From Natronococcus occultus SP4 (GTDB lineage Archaea > Halobacteriota > Halobacteria > Halobacteriales > Natrialbaceae), in contig NC_019974.1 of assembly GCF_000328685.1 (NCBI RefSeq), forward strand, positions 3,711,001-3,775,000: a stretch of 64,000 nucleotides of DNA, read 5' to 3'. Numbering within the stretch: the first letter of the stretch is position 1; the number at the start of each line of letters is the position of its first letter. Below are positions 44,169 to 52,204 of this stretch, piece after piece. A model generated the notes under the pieces. It made no database searches. It saw only the letters and a list, made by a program, of their open reading frames with translations, and was not told the origin of the DNA. A program made the position numbers and the translations under genes.

Positions 44169-44879
44169 TCAGCGAAGCCTGTCGCCGTCGTCGGCCTCCA
44201 GTCCCGTCTCCGTGATCCGGAACTGGACCGAGTCGCCGACGGGTTTCGAGCGGTGTTTCTCGAGGGTCGCCCGTCGGTTCCCGCCGCGGAACCGCTCGAT
44301 CCGTAGCACCGACCCCGTCCAGTGCTCCAGGGTGTTCCCACCGAGCGGACGCGTTCGATCGGCGTCGGGATCCGAGAAGACCTGGTTCGTGAGCACGACC
44401 GCCAGATCGTGTTTGCGAGCCAGCGAGAGGAGATGGGTGACCTGACGGGCGACGCCCCGAAGCGCCTCGCCGTCGTCGCCCTCGCCGGTGCGCTCGAGGC
44501 GGTAGAACCCGGTGGCGCTGTCCAGGACGATCAGCGAGGCCCGGTCGGCGAACTCCTCGGTGTCCCGGACCGCCTCCTCCTGCTGGTCGAAATCCAGCGC
44601 CTCCTCGATGACGATCCGGGAGGCGACGCGCTCGACGTCCTCGGGGTCGTCGACCCGCGCGGAGAGAAGTTGCTCGAAGCGATCGACCGAGAGCCCCTCG
44701 GTGTCGATGTAGACGGCGGTCCCGTCGGCGACGGCGGTTTCGACCGCGGCCGACAGCGCGAGGTTCGTCTTGCCCGCGGCCGGCGGCCCGTACAGCTGCG
44801 TGACGGTTCCCCGTTCGAATCCGCCGCCGAGCAGCTCATCGATGGGTCCACAGCCCGTCGGAATCGCCTCGTCGTTCAC
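44169..44879 (-). CDS. radB: DNA repair and recombination protein RadB
   Basis: The 236-aa RecA-fold ATPase has Walker A GPPAAGKTNL (31-40), Walker B LIVLDSATGFYRLE, ALRGVARQVTHLLSLARKHD and the C-terminal VVLTNQVFSDPDADRTRPLGGNTLEHW. RadB is the archaeal RadA paralogue that helps load RadA and acts in recombination. It lacks the helix-hairpin-helix N-domain of RadA, as expected. It diverges from a RuvC-like gene at 44979, with 99 nt between starts, so both may be regulated from one intergenic region. Confidence 0.92.
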   Translation of the reverse strand: MNDEAIPTGCGPIDELLGGGFERGTVTQLYGPPAAGKTNLALSAAVETAVADGTAVYIDTEGLSVDRFEQLLSARVDDPEDVERVASRIVIEEALDFDQQEEAVRDTEEFADRASLIVLDSATGFYRLERTGEGDDGEALRGVARQVTHLLSLARKHDLAVVLTNQVFSDPDADRTRPLGGNTLEHWTGSVLRIERFRGGNRRATLEKHRSKPVGDSVQFRITETGLEADDGDRLR

Positions 44880-44978
44880 GGGCGATATTGCTCGCCATCC
44901 CGCAAAAACCCCCTGAAATCCGCCGTGGCGCCGACGCAGTTCGCGTACGTTTATTCGAATTGGGAGCGAAGGGCGACC

Positions 44979-45728
44979 GTGATCGTCGTCGCCACGTCAG
45001 ACTTCGAGGTGTACCACGGCGTCGTCAACGAGCTGCGCGAGCGCGGCGCCGCGTTCACGACCGTCGAACCCGACGACTCGCTCCCCGAGGAGACGACGGT
45101 CGTCGTCACGGACGAGTCACACGCTGACGCGTTCCCGGACGTGACGACGGTCGTCGCCGCTCCCGACGGCTCGCGGCGGGCGGTCGATCAGGCGCTGACG
45201 ACGGCCCGCGGAGAGGGCGGACGAACGATCGTCGGCGTCGATCCCGGTCGGAAGCCGGGGATCGCCGTGCTGGCCGGCGAGATGGTCGTCGCCGCGTTCC
45301 AGGTTCCGCTCGCCGAAGCGGTCGACGTCATCCAGCAGGAGGTCGCCGAGGCGTCCTCGCCGGTCGTGCGGATCGGGGACGGCTCCCGGCTCCAGAGCTC
45401 GACGCTGGTCAACGACCTCGAGGACGTCCGGGTCGAGCTCGTCGACGAAACTGGGACGACACCGTACCTCGGGACGGGCTCGCGAGGGATGGGGGACGTG
45501 CTGGCCGCGGTCAACATCGCTCGCCTCGAGGGCGAACCGATCGAGACCCGTGAGATCGAACCGACCGCGGGTGAGCTTCAGATGATCAAGGACCGAGCGC
45601 GCGAGCGAAGCGAGACCAACCGGGCGATCGACGAGCGGCTGGCACGGCGGGTCGCCGCGGGCGAGCTGACGATCGAGGAGGCGCTGGCGGAACACCGCGA
45701 CGGGACGGACGACGAGTCCGACTCCTAA
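44979..45728 (+). CDS. RuvC-like RNase H-fold protein
   Basis: The 249-aa protein starts at GTG 44979, with a TATA-like tttattc (about 44950-44956) 25-30 nt upstream, so the transcript is probably leaderless. The N-terminal part (about 1-80) is unrecognised. Residues 84-100 read IVGVDPGRKPGIAVLAG, matching the first catalytic strand of RuvC/YqgF-like RNase H-fold nucleases (D88), and SRGMGDVLAAVNIARLEG is a later conserved block. The end is a basic coiled region (IKDRARERSETNRAIDE). A nuclease or Holliday-junction-linked role is inferred, supported by the divergent RadB; not shown. Confidence 0.65.
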   Translation: MIVVATSDFEVYHGVVNELRERGAAFTTVEPDDSLPEETTVVVTDESHADAFPDVTTVVAAPDGSRRAVDQALTTARGEGGRTIVGVDPGRKPGIAVLAGEMVVAAFQVPLAEAVDVIQQEVAEASSPVVRIGDGSRLQSSTLVNDLEDVRVELVDETGTTPYLGTGSRGMGDVLAAVNIARLEGEPIETREIEPTAGELQMIKDRARERSETNRAIDERLARRVAAGELTIEEALAEHRDGTDDESDS

Positions 45729-45908
45729 GTGGATCACCCGCGTTCATTCCGAGCGGTTCAGCGGCTTTCTCGGCTCAGCGTCTTTCTCCGGGATTTGTGG
45801 GCTGTTCAGCGGTTTCTCCGAGGTTCGGACTACCATATTCTCCCCCCAACCAACAGTCAAGTTAAACTGTAAGTTCAAAATTCCATAACAGTAATATAGT
45901 TGGAAGAT

Positions 45909-47150
45909 ATGAAAGTGTGTATGGGTGAATGGAACCGACGATCGGTGATGGTCTCGAGTGCCGCCCTCGCAACCGGAACCGCTCTCGCCGCAGCCGGAAC
46001 GAGTAGCGCGAACGACTCCCCCGCCGCCTCCGTGCCGACCGAGCCGAGCGGCTGGTCGTCTCACGGCGGGACGATCGGCAACTGTCGGCACGTTCCGGCA
46101 ACCGACGGGTTCGAGCGGCCCGATACGATCGCCTGGCGGTACGACCACAGTGGCCCGGCCGCAGCCGTCGACGGCGCCGTCTACCTCCAGACCGAGGGCG
46201 AGCTCCACTCACTGGACGCGAGCGACGGCTCTCGGCGCTGGATCGCCGACGGGATCGACGCCGCCGGAACGCCCGCGGTCGTCGGCGGGGTCGTCTACGT
46301 CGCTGGCGAGGGAGTCACCGCGTTCGACGCCGAAACCGGCGATCGGCACTGGAACGTGTCGTTCGACGGTGCAAAAGCGGTCTCCGCTCCCGTCGTCGCC
46401 AACGGGACGGTCTACACGAGCGCCGACGGAACGCTCCGGGCGCTCGACGCCGAAACCGGCGACCGCCGCTGGGAGCGCGAGACCGTCGACGTGGCCTTCG
46501 ACGGCGAGAGCGAGACCGGGCCCGGCGAGGTCGCGTACGGCTTTCACTCGAGCGACGGCACGGTCGCCGTCGCCGACGACACCGTCTGGGCGCTGCTCGA
46601 CGAGGAGCGAACCGAAGACGGGGCAGACGCCGACGCGGTCGCCGCGCTCGATCCGGCGACGGGCGAGGTTCTGGGGGCGACCCACCTGTCGTCGGGACGG
46701 ATCGCGAGCGGGCTGGCCGCGACCGAGGACGCCCTGTTCGTCGAGACGCCCAGCGAGGAGGGGGTCGTCGTCCTCGACCCCGGCTCACGGGAGGTCGTCG
46801 ACACCGTCAGCGACGCCTTCGACAGCGCGGCGGTCGGCGGGACCGCGGTGACCCACGGTCGACACACCCTCTCGAGCACCGGGGCCGACGCGCCCTGGAA
46901 CGACCGGGAGACCCACGCGTACGGGAAGCCGACGATCGTCGGCGATCTCGTGGTCGTCGCCCACAGCCGCTGTGGCCGCTCCTCGCCCGACGAGCTCGTC
47001 GGGTTCGACCTCGAGGACGGCAGCGAGCGCTGGACGTTCGCGTTCGACGACCGCCACTGGTGTGACGGGTTCCCGATCGACGCGGTCGTCGAGGGCGAGA
47101 CGATCTACGTCGACAGGGACGGTCAGCTAACGGCCGTTCGACCGTCGTAG
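45909..47150 (+). CDS. Tat-exported PQQ-like beta-propeller protein
   Basis: The 413-aa protein has a twin-arginine signal (WNRRSVMVSSAALATGTALA) and then repeated PQQ-like propeller blades: LHSLDASDGSRRWIADG, VTAFDAETGDRHWNVSFDG, LRALDAETGDRRWERETVD, VVVLDPGSREVVDTV and LVGFDLEDGSERWTFAFDD. The blade consensus (ALDAxTGxxxW) is obvious. There is no enzyme active site or cofactor site in view. It may be a BamB-like or binding protein outside the cell. ATG 45909 was used; ATG 45921 (MGEWNRRS) is equally possible. The upstream DNA is AT-rich. Confidence 0.85.
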   Translation: MKVCMGEWNRRSVMVSSAALATGTALAAAGTSSANDSPAASVPTEPSGWSSHGGTIGNCRHVPATDGFERPDTIAWRYDHSGPAAAVDGAVYLQTEGELHSLDASDGSRRWIADGIDAAGTPAVVGGVVYVAGEGVTAFDAETGDRHWNVSFDGAKAVSAPVVANGTVYTSADGTLRALDAETGDRRWERETVDVAFDGESETGPGEVAYGFHSSDGTVAVADDTVWALLDEERTEDGADADAVAALDPATGEVLGATHLSSGRIASGLAATEDALFVETPSEEGVVVLDPGSREVVDTVSDAFDSAAVGGTAVTHGRHTLSSTGADAPWNDRETHAYGKPTIVGDLVVVAHSRCGRSSPDELVGFDLEDGSERWTFAFDDRHWCDGFPIDAVVEGETIYVDRDGQLTAVRPS

Positions 47151-47229
47151 TCGGTTACGACGGCTGCTCGGGATCGGTCTCCATCGAAGAAACATACGTA
47201 CTTCTATCCTCCGCGATCGTAGACGACGT

Positions 47230-48087
47230 ATGAACGGAGCCGCGCCCGACCGTACCGCCGAGCTCGCACTTCTGCTGGAGGTCGCGGGCACGCCGAAACC
47301 CGGGAACGTCGATCGCCACCGGGATCTCGAGGACCTGCGTTTCGAACACTTCCTCGCGGGGGCCGTCGGCGCCCGCGACGGGCTCGAGCTGGCCGCCTCG
47401 GGGGCGGCCGTCGGCCCTGCCTTCGAGCGGGCCGTCGAGGGGATGGCCACCCAGGAGGGCGGCAACACCCAGTTCGGCGCGTTGTTGTTGCTCGTCCCGC
47501 TGGTGCGGGCCGCCCGCAACGAACTCTCCCAGCCCGTCGTCGAGAGCGTCCTCGAGGGAACGACCGTCGCCGACGCGGCCGCCTTCTACCGGGCGTTCGA
47601 GCACGTCGACGTCTTCGTCGCCGACCCGCCCGCGGAGCTGGCCCCGCTCGACGTCCGCCGCGGCGCCGACGCGATCCCCGTCCTCGAGGAGCGTGGACTC
47701 ACTCTGCTCGACGTGATGGACCGCAGCGTTCCGGGCGACGACGTCGCCCGCGAGTGGGTCACCGCGTTCGAGCGCTCGTTCGCCGCCGCCGAGGCACTCG
47801 CCGCGGCCGACGGGCCCGTCCCCGAGCGAACCGCCGCCGTCTTCCTCTCCCTGCTGGCCGAGCGCCCCGACACCCTCGTCGCCGATCGGTGCGGTGAGTC
47901 GGTCGCGGCCGAAGTGACCGAGCGCGCCGCCACGCTGGTCGAGCGCGACGCCCTCGAAACTGATCGCGACGCCGTCGAGGCGTTCGCCGACGAGCTCGTC
48001 GGTCGGGGCATCAATCCCGGAACGACGGCCGACGTCACCGCCGCCGGACTGTTCATCGCCCTCGAGCACGAAACGGTCGAGCTATGA
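47230..48087 (+). CDS. Triphosphoribosyl-dephospho-CoA synthase-like protein
   Basis: The 285-aa protein has TPKPGNVDRHRDLEDL (17-36 region), EGGNTQFGALLLLVPLVRA, and the C-terminal RGINPGTTADVTAAGLFIA. These are the CitG/MdcB motifs. That family joins dephospho-CoA to ATP-derived triphosphoribose for the citrate lyase or malonate decarboxylase prosthetic group. No lyase genes are here, so a different reaction on another cofactor is likely. The stop overlaps the next start by 4 nt, so it pairs with the DUF447 gene. Confidence 0.82.
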   Translation: MNGAAPDRTAELALLLEVAGTPKPGNVDRHRDLEDLRFEHFLAGAVGARDGLELAASGAAVGPAFERAVEGMATQEGGNTQFGALLLLVPLVRAARNELSQPVVESVLEGTTVADAAAFYRAFEHVDVFVADPPAELAPLDVRRGADAIPVLEERGLTLLDVMDRSVPGDDVAREWVTAFERSFAAAEALAAADGPVPERTAAVFLSLLAERPDTLVADRCGESVAAEVTERAATLVERDALETDRDAVEAFADELVGRGINPGTTADVTAAGLFIALEHETVEL

Positions 48088-48695
48088 GCGACGATTCACG
48101 GCCGGACGGCGATCGAACCGCCGACGTCGAGTGGCCCGTCGAACTCGCCGGCGTCACCGAGTCCGTCGTGACGACGCTTGGCCCCAACGACCGGTGGAAC
48201 GCCGCCCCGCTCGGACTGTTCGCCGCCGAGGACGAGGACGCAGTTACCGCCACGACATGGGGCAACACCAGAACCCGACGGAACTTCCACCGCCAGGGCG
48301 AGGGGTACGTCCAGTTCACCGTCGACCCCGTCGTCTTCGCCGACGCCGCCCTCTCGATCGTCGAGTTCGACGAGCCCGTCCTCGAATCGGCCGACGCCTG
48401 GGTGCGAGTCGAGGTCGAACGGATCGAGGCGGGAACCGAGGACGGCACCCGCCGGGAGAAGTGGGCGCTTCGCCCCGTCGAGTCGCAGGTCGTCAACGAG
48501 CGGGTGACGACGATCGATCGCGGATTCGGTGCGGTGATCGAGGCGACCGTGGCCGCCTCACGGCTCGACGTTCCCGGGTACGACACCGAACGGCTCCGGG
48601 ATCGCCTCGAGTACTACGCCTCGGTCGTCGAGCGTGCGGGGAGTCCTCGGGAGCGGGCGGCTCTCGAGCGCGTCCGGGACTACACCGACTGGTAG
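48084..48695 (+). CDS. DUF447 flavin-binding-like protein
   Basis: The 203-aa protein starts MSDDSRPDGDRTADVEWPVE, then has ESVVTTLGPNDRWNAAPLGL, ATTWGNTRTRRNFHRQGEGY and NERVTTIDRGFGAVIEATVA. The first part (about 25-105) matches the FMN-binding split-barrel fold of DUF447 proteins. The function is unknown. Its ATG lies within the stop of the CitG-like gene (ATGA), so the two are co-translated and likely act together on a cofactor. Confidence 0.8.
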   Translation: MSDDSRPDGDRTADVEWPVELAGVTESVVTTLGPNDRWNAAPLGLFAAEDEDAVTATTWGNTRTRRNFHRQGEGYVQFTVDPVVFADAALSIVEFDEPVLESADAWVRVEVERIEAGTEDGTRREKWALRPVESQVVNERVTTIDRGFGAVIEATVAASRLDVPGYDTERLRDRLEYYASVVERAGSPRERAALERVRDYTDW

Positions 48696-48747
48696 CCCGG
48701 CGGCGAAGAACGAATGGCTTTAGGGCGCGCTCCGAAAACCCATCGGT

Positions 48748-48939
48748 ATGGCAATCAAACCGGCCTACGTCAAGAAGACCGGGAACCTCCTCCTGGAGCG
48801 GTACCCGGAGGCGTTCACGACCGACTTCGAGCAGAACAAAGACAGCGTCACGAAGCTGACAAACGTCGAGTCCAAGGGCGTTCGCAACCGGATCGCCGGC
48901 TACGTTACGCGGAAGAAAAGCGGCGAAGTGCCGGCGTAG
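48748..48939 (+). CDS. rps17e: 30S ribosomal protein S17e
   Basis: The 63-aa protein begins MAIKPAYVKKTGNLLLERYP and ends with VRNRIAGYVTRKKSGE. It matches eS17, a small-subunit protein of archaea and eukaryotes. A TATA-like gctttaggg at about 48718-48726 lies 25 nt before the ATG, consistent with a leaderless transcript. It is monocistronic; 52 nt separate it from DUF447. Its length fits the family. Confidence 0.96.
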   Translation: MAIKPAYVKKTGNLLLERYPEAFTTDFEQNKDSVTKLTNVESKGVRNRIAGYVTRKKSGEVPA

Positions 48940-49034
48940 TTCGAGTTCTCGCTCACGTTCGTCTCCGAAAGAACGCAACCCGATAGCGACGGGTTCGGTG
49001 CGTCGAAGTCGTCGAACGTCGTTCTGACGGGGAG

Positions 49035-49295
49035 TCAGTGTCCCTGATCGTCACCGAAGCCGGGGTCCATGTAGACCGCGGCGACGAACGCGACGAGAGC
49101 GAAAAAGAGCCCGAAGAAAAGACCGACAGTTCCGGTGATGATCGAGAGGTCACCGGCCAGCGGAAGGCTCATCTCCTGGTACCCCATGACACCGAAGGCG
49201 ACTCCGAGCACGAGCGCCAGCGCGGCGATCACCGTCGCGCCGGTGCTAAACCGCGTCTCGAACAGGCCGCTCAGGCCGGCAGTCGAGTTCGTCAT
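49035..49295 (-). CDS. Small three-helix membrane protein
   Basis: The 86-aa protein has hydrophobic segments at about 19-41 (ATVIAALALVLGVAFGVMG) and 50-76 (LSIITGTVGLFFGLFFALVA), the latter long enough for one or two helices, and an acidic C-terminus (DPGFGDDQGH). ATG 49293-49295 was chosen (MTNSTAGLSG). Such small proteins are of unknown function. It lies between S17e and asd; it diverges from asd, with which it shares a 233-bp upstream region. Confidence 0.7.
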   Translation of the reverse strand: MTNSTAGLSGLFETRFSTGATVIAALALVLGVAFGVMGYQEMSLPLAGDLSIITGTVGLFFGLFFALVAFVAAVYMDPGFGDDQGH

Positions 49296-49528
49296 CGGAA
49301 CCACCCCGAACGAGGCTGCTGGAGCAGGCTGCTCCCGGTGGCAGCCGGATCGATACCTGAACCGCATCGGTCCTGGTGGAAGCGCATCGGTCGATACCAT
49401 CCACTCCGTTTTCTTAACCTCTTCTATGCAGTCCGCTGTGGACCGACAGCGCTCGGTCGAGTATCGCCGTCCGCAGCAGTCGCGCGAATCCAAACCGTTT
49501 TGCGCACACAACCCCGAGCAACGGGAAA

Positions 49529-50563
49529 ATGGCAGTACGAGTAGGCGTACTTGGCGCAACCGGAGCCGTCGGACAGCGACTGATCCAGCTTCTCGACCCC
49601 CACCCGGAGTTCGAGATCGCCGCCCTCACGGCGAGCGACTCCAGTGCGGGCAAGACGTACCGACAGGCCGCGAAGTGGCGCGTCGAGGGTCCGATCCCCG
49701 ACGACGTCGCGGAGACGACCGTCTCGGCAACCGACCCCGACGAGGTCCCCGATGACGTCGACCTGCTGTTCTCGTCGCTCCCCTCGAGCGTCGGCGCGGA
49801 GGTCGAGCCCGACTTCTGCGAGGCGGGCTACGTCATGTCCTCGAACTCCTCGAACGCACGGATGGCCGACGACGTTCCGCTCGTAATCCCGGAGGTCAAC
49901 GCCGAACACCTCGATCTGCTCGAGGTCCAGCGCGACGAGCGGGGCTGGGACGGCGCGATGGTCAAAAACCCCAACTGCTCGACGATCACCTTCGTTCCCA
50001 CGCTGGCCGCGCTCGCGGAGTACGGCCTCGAGTCGGTCCACGTCGCGACGCTGCAGGCGGTTTCGGGCGCGGGCTACGACGGCGTCTCCTCGATGGAGAT
50101 CATCGACAACGCGATCCCCTACATCGGCAGCGAGGAGGACAAACTCGAGACCGAGTCCCGCAAGCTGCTCGGCGAGTTCGACGGCGCCGAACTCAGCCAT
50201 AACAGCGTCGAGGTCGCCGCCTCCTGTAACCGAATCCCGACGATCGACGGCCACCTCGAGAACGTCTGGGTCGAGACCGAGGACGACCTTACGCCCGAGG
50301 ACGCCGCCGACGCGATGGCTTCGTACCCTTCCCTCGAGCTGCCGTCCTCGCCCGACCAGCTCATCCACGTCTTCGACGAGCCCGACCGCCCACAGCCACG
50401 CCTCGACCGAACGCTCGGCGACGGGATGGCTATCGCGGCTGGCGGGCTACGCGAGTCGTCGTTCGGGCTCCAGTACAACTGCCTGGCCCACAACACGATC
50501 CGCGGCGCCGCGGGTGCGAGCGTTCTGAACGGCGAACTGCTGCTCGAGAACGGCTACCTGTAG
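49529..50563 (+). CDS. asd: Aspartate-semialdehyde dehydrogenase
   Basis: The 344-aa NADP-dependent enzyme reduces beta-aspartyl phosphate to aspartate semialdehyde for lysine, threonine and methionine. The nucleotide-binding VGVLGATGAVGQRL is at 5-18 and the catalytic Cys150 is in KNPNCSTIT. QAVSGAGYDGVSS and VAASCNRIPTIDGH carry the substrate and His residues; the archaeal/fungal-type variant of Asd is indicated by the motif spacing. ATG 49529 starts directly at the fold. The upstream 233-bp region carries cttaacctc (about 49414-49422). Confidence 0.95.
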   Translation: MAVRVGVLGATGAVGQRLIQLLDPHPEFEIAALTASDSSAGKTYRQAAKWRVEGPIPDDVAETTVSATDPDEVPDDVDLLFSSLPSSVGAEVEPDFCEAGYVMSSNSSNARMADDVPLVIPEVNAEHLDLLEVQRDERGWDGAMVKNPNCSTITFVPTLAALAEYGLESVHVATLQAVSGAGYDGVSSMEIIDNAIPYIGSEEDKLETESRKLLGEFDGAELSHNSVEVAASCNRIPTIDGHLENVWVETEDDLTPEDAADAMASYPSLELPSSPDQLIHVFDEPDRPQPRLDRTLGDGMAIAAGGLRESSFGLQYNCLAHNTIRGAAGASVLNGELLLENGYL

Positions 50564-50567
50564 GCCG

Positions 50568-50999
50568 TTACGTCGACTCCTGGGGTAAAGCGACGACGGG
50601 CACGGACGCCTCCTTGACGAGTCGCCGCGCGACGTCGCCCGTCAGCAGCTCCGCGAGGCGGTTCCCCTCTCGCGCGTTGAAGACGACGGCGTCGGCGCCC
50701 TCCTCGCGGGCGGCCTCGAAGATGCGCTCGACGACGTCGGTGCCGTACAACACCTCCGTCTCGACCGCGGCTGGTGACTCATCGAGGACGTCCCTGATCC
50801 GCTCGAAGATATCGGCGGCGTGGTCTTCGCGTTGTTCCATCGGGGCCTTGTCGATCCCGCCGCCCGATTTCTCGACCACGTTGACCGCGACGACGGTGCT
50901 TGCCGGAGCGAGATGGGGCTCGAGCGCCCTGGCGGTTCGCTCGCCGTCGTCCGGATCGGCCGCGGGAACGACCACCGTCCCGTCGATGGTAAGCGTCAC
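50568..50999 (-). CDS. Universal stress protein-like protein
   Basis: The 143-aa product reads from GTG 50997-50999 as VTLTIDGTVVVPAADPDDGE, then EREDHAADIFERIRDVL-like helix and VEAAREEGADAVVFNAREGN with RLVKEASVPVVALPQ. The end matches the Usp C-terminal strand. Its ATP-binding loop (NAREGNRLAELLTGDVARRL) lacks the strict G-2x-G-9x-G pattern, so it may not bind ATP. The longer in-frame start at 51083 adds sequence unlike Usp. The stop is 4 nt from asd's, convergent. Confidence 0.78.
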   Translation of the reverse strand: MTLTIDGTVVVPAADPDDGERTARALEPHLAPASTVVAVNVVEKSGGGIDKAPMEQREDHAADIFERIRDVLDESPAAVETEVLYGTDVVERIFEAAREEGADAVVFNAREGNRLAELLTGDVARRLVKEASVPVVALPQEST

Positions 51000-51128
51000 C
51001 GGCCGCCACCTCGGTTCGGACGAGCCGTGGCAACTCGAGGCGAGCGCGCTGGGCGAGCCATCGCTAGTGGTACCATGGTTCAACGTGGTTCGCCGCGGGG
51101 AAAAAGGTACAGTCGGACCGCGCGGGGA

Positions 51129-52091
51129 TCAGGGAACGACCTGGTTGCGAAGCTCGTCGCTTCCCTCGTCGAACCGACGCACGTTCTCGACGACGATATC
51201 GGCCAGACGCTCGTAGTAACGGGGCGTCTGACCCGCGTTGTGGGGCGTGATCTGGACGTTCCCGAAGTTCCACAGCGGGTGGTCCTCCGGCAGCGGCTCG
51301 GGGTCGGTAACGTCGAGCGACGCCCCGCGGATCCAGCCCGAGCGCAGCGCGTCGACGAGCGCGTCGGTGTCGACCACCGGTCCTCGCGCGACGTTGACGA
51401 TCACGGCCTCCGGATCGAGCGTGATCATCGTCTCCCGGTCGATCAGCCCCCGGGTGAGATCAGTCAGCGGACACGCGAGCACGAGGTAGTCGGTCCGGGC
51501 GAGGGCGTCCTCGAACGGCTCGTCCTCGAAGCCGACGACCTCGTCTGTCGGGCCGCCCTTCTCGGGCGTGTAGCGAACACCGATCGTCTCGACGTCGAAC
51601 GGCTCGAGGCGCTCGGCCGTTGCCCGTCCGATCGCGCCGAGTCCGACGATCGTGACCGTCGACCCCTGAAGCTCGTGGGCCTTGTAGTGGCGCCACTCGC
51701 GGCGGCGCTGTCTGCGCTCGGCGACGTGAAACCGACGGGTGAAATGCAAAATCGCACCGAGGACGTGCTCGCCCATGTTCGGCCCGTGGACACCGGACGC
51801 GTTGGTCACCGCGACGCCGCGTTCCCGAAGCCGGTCCAGCGGCAGGTGACCCGTTCCCGCGTACGCACAGGCGAACACCTCGAGGTCTGGGGCGGCCTCG
51901 AGCAGCTCCTCCTCGAGGGTCATCCCGGTGACAAAACGGGCGTCCTCGATCAGCTCGCGCTCGGCGGTCGGCGTGCGAGCGAGCTCGACGGTCCGATCGG
52001 GAAGTCGCTCCCGGAGCGTCTCGGCGTACTGCTCGATCGGCGTTCCGTGGGTCCCCTTGCGCAACACGAGGAGGTCCGTCTCGTCGGGCAT
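51129..52091 (-). CDS. D-isomer-specific 2-hydroxyacid dehydrogenase
   Basis: The 320-aa enzyme has the NAD-binding GLGAIGRATAERLEPF (about 147-162), ARGPVVDTDALVDALRSG with Arg and the C-terminal PHNAGQTPRYYERL with the catalytic His. The Asp-Glu-His triad of the family is completed by DVTDPEPLPEDHPLW. It reduces 2-keto acids such as glyoxylate, hydroxypyruvate or phosphoglycerate-type substrates; the substrate is not clear. It is shorter than SerA (no ACT domain). ATG 52089-52091 (MPDETD) was chosen; a longer in-frame start is at 52118. Confidence 0.88.
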   Translation of the reverse strand: MPDETDLLVLRKGTHGTPIEQYAETLRERLPDRTVELARTPTAERELIEDARFVTGMTLEEELLEAAPDLEVFACAYAGTGHLPLDRLRERGVAVTNASGVHGPNMGEHVLGAILHFTRRFHVAERRQRRREWRHYKAHELQGSTVTIVGLGAIGRATAERLEPFDVETIGVRYTPEKGGPTDEVVGFEDEPFEDALARTDYLVLACPLTDLTRGLIDRETMITLDPEAVIVNVARGPVVDTDALVDALRSGWIRGASLDVTDPEPLPEDHPLWNFGNVQITPHNAGQTPRYYERLADIVVENVRRFDEGSDELRNQVVP

Positions 52092-52204
52092 GTCAGGTGT
52101 CTCGAGCGGTATGGTCAAAAACGTTCAGTTCGCGGGGAGTACCGCCGCGGCAGTCGATCCGAACTTCAGACAGTTTAATACGGGCCGTCCAGTCCCAACG
52201 AAGT

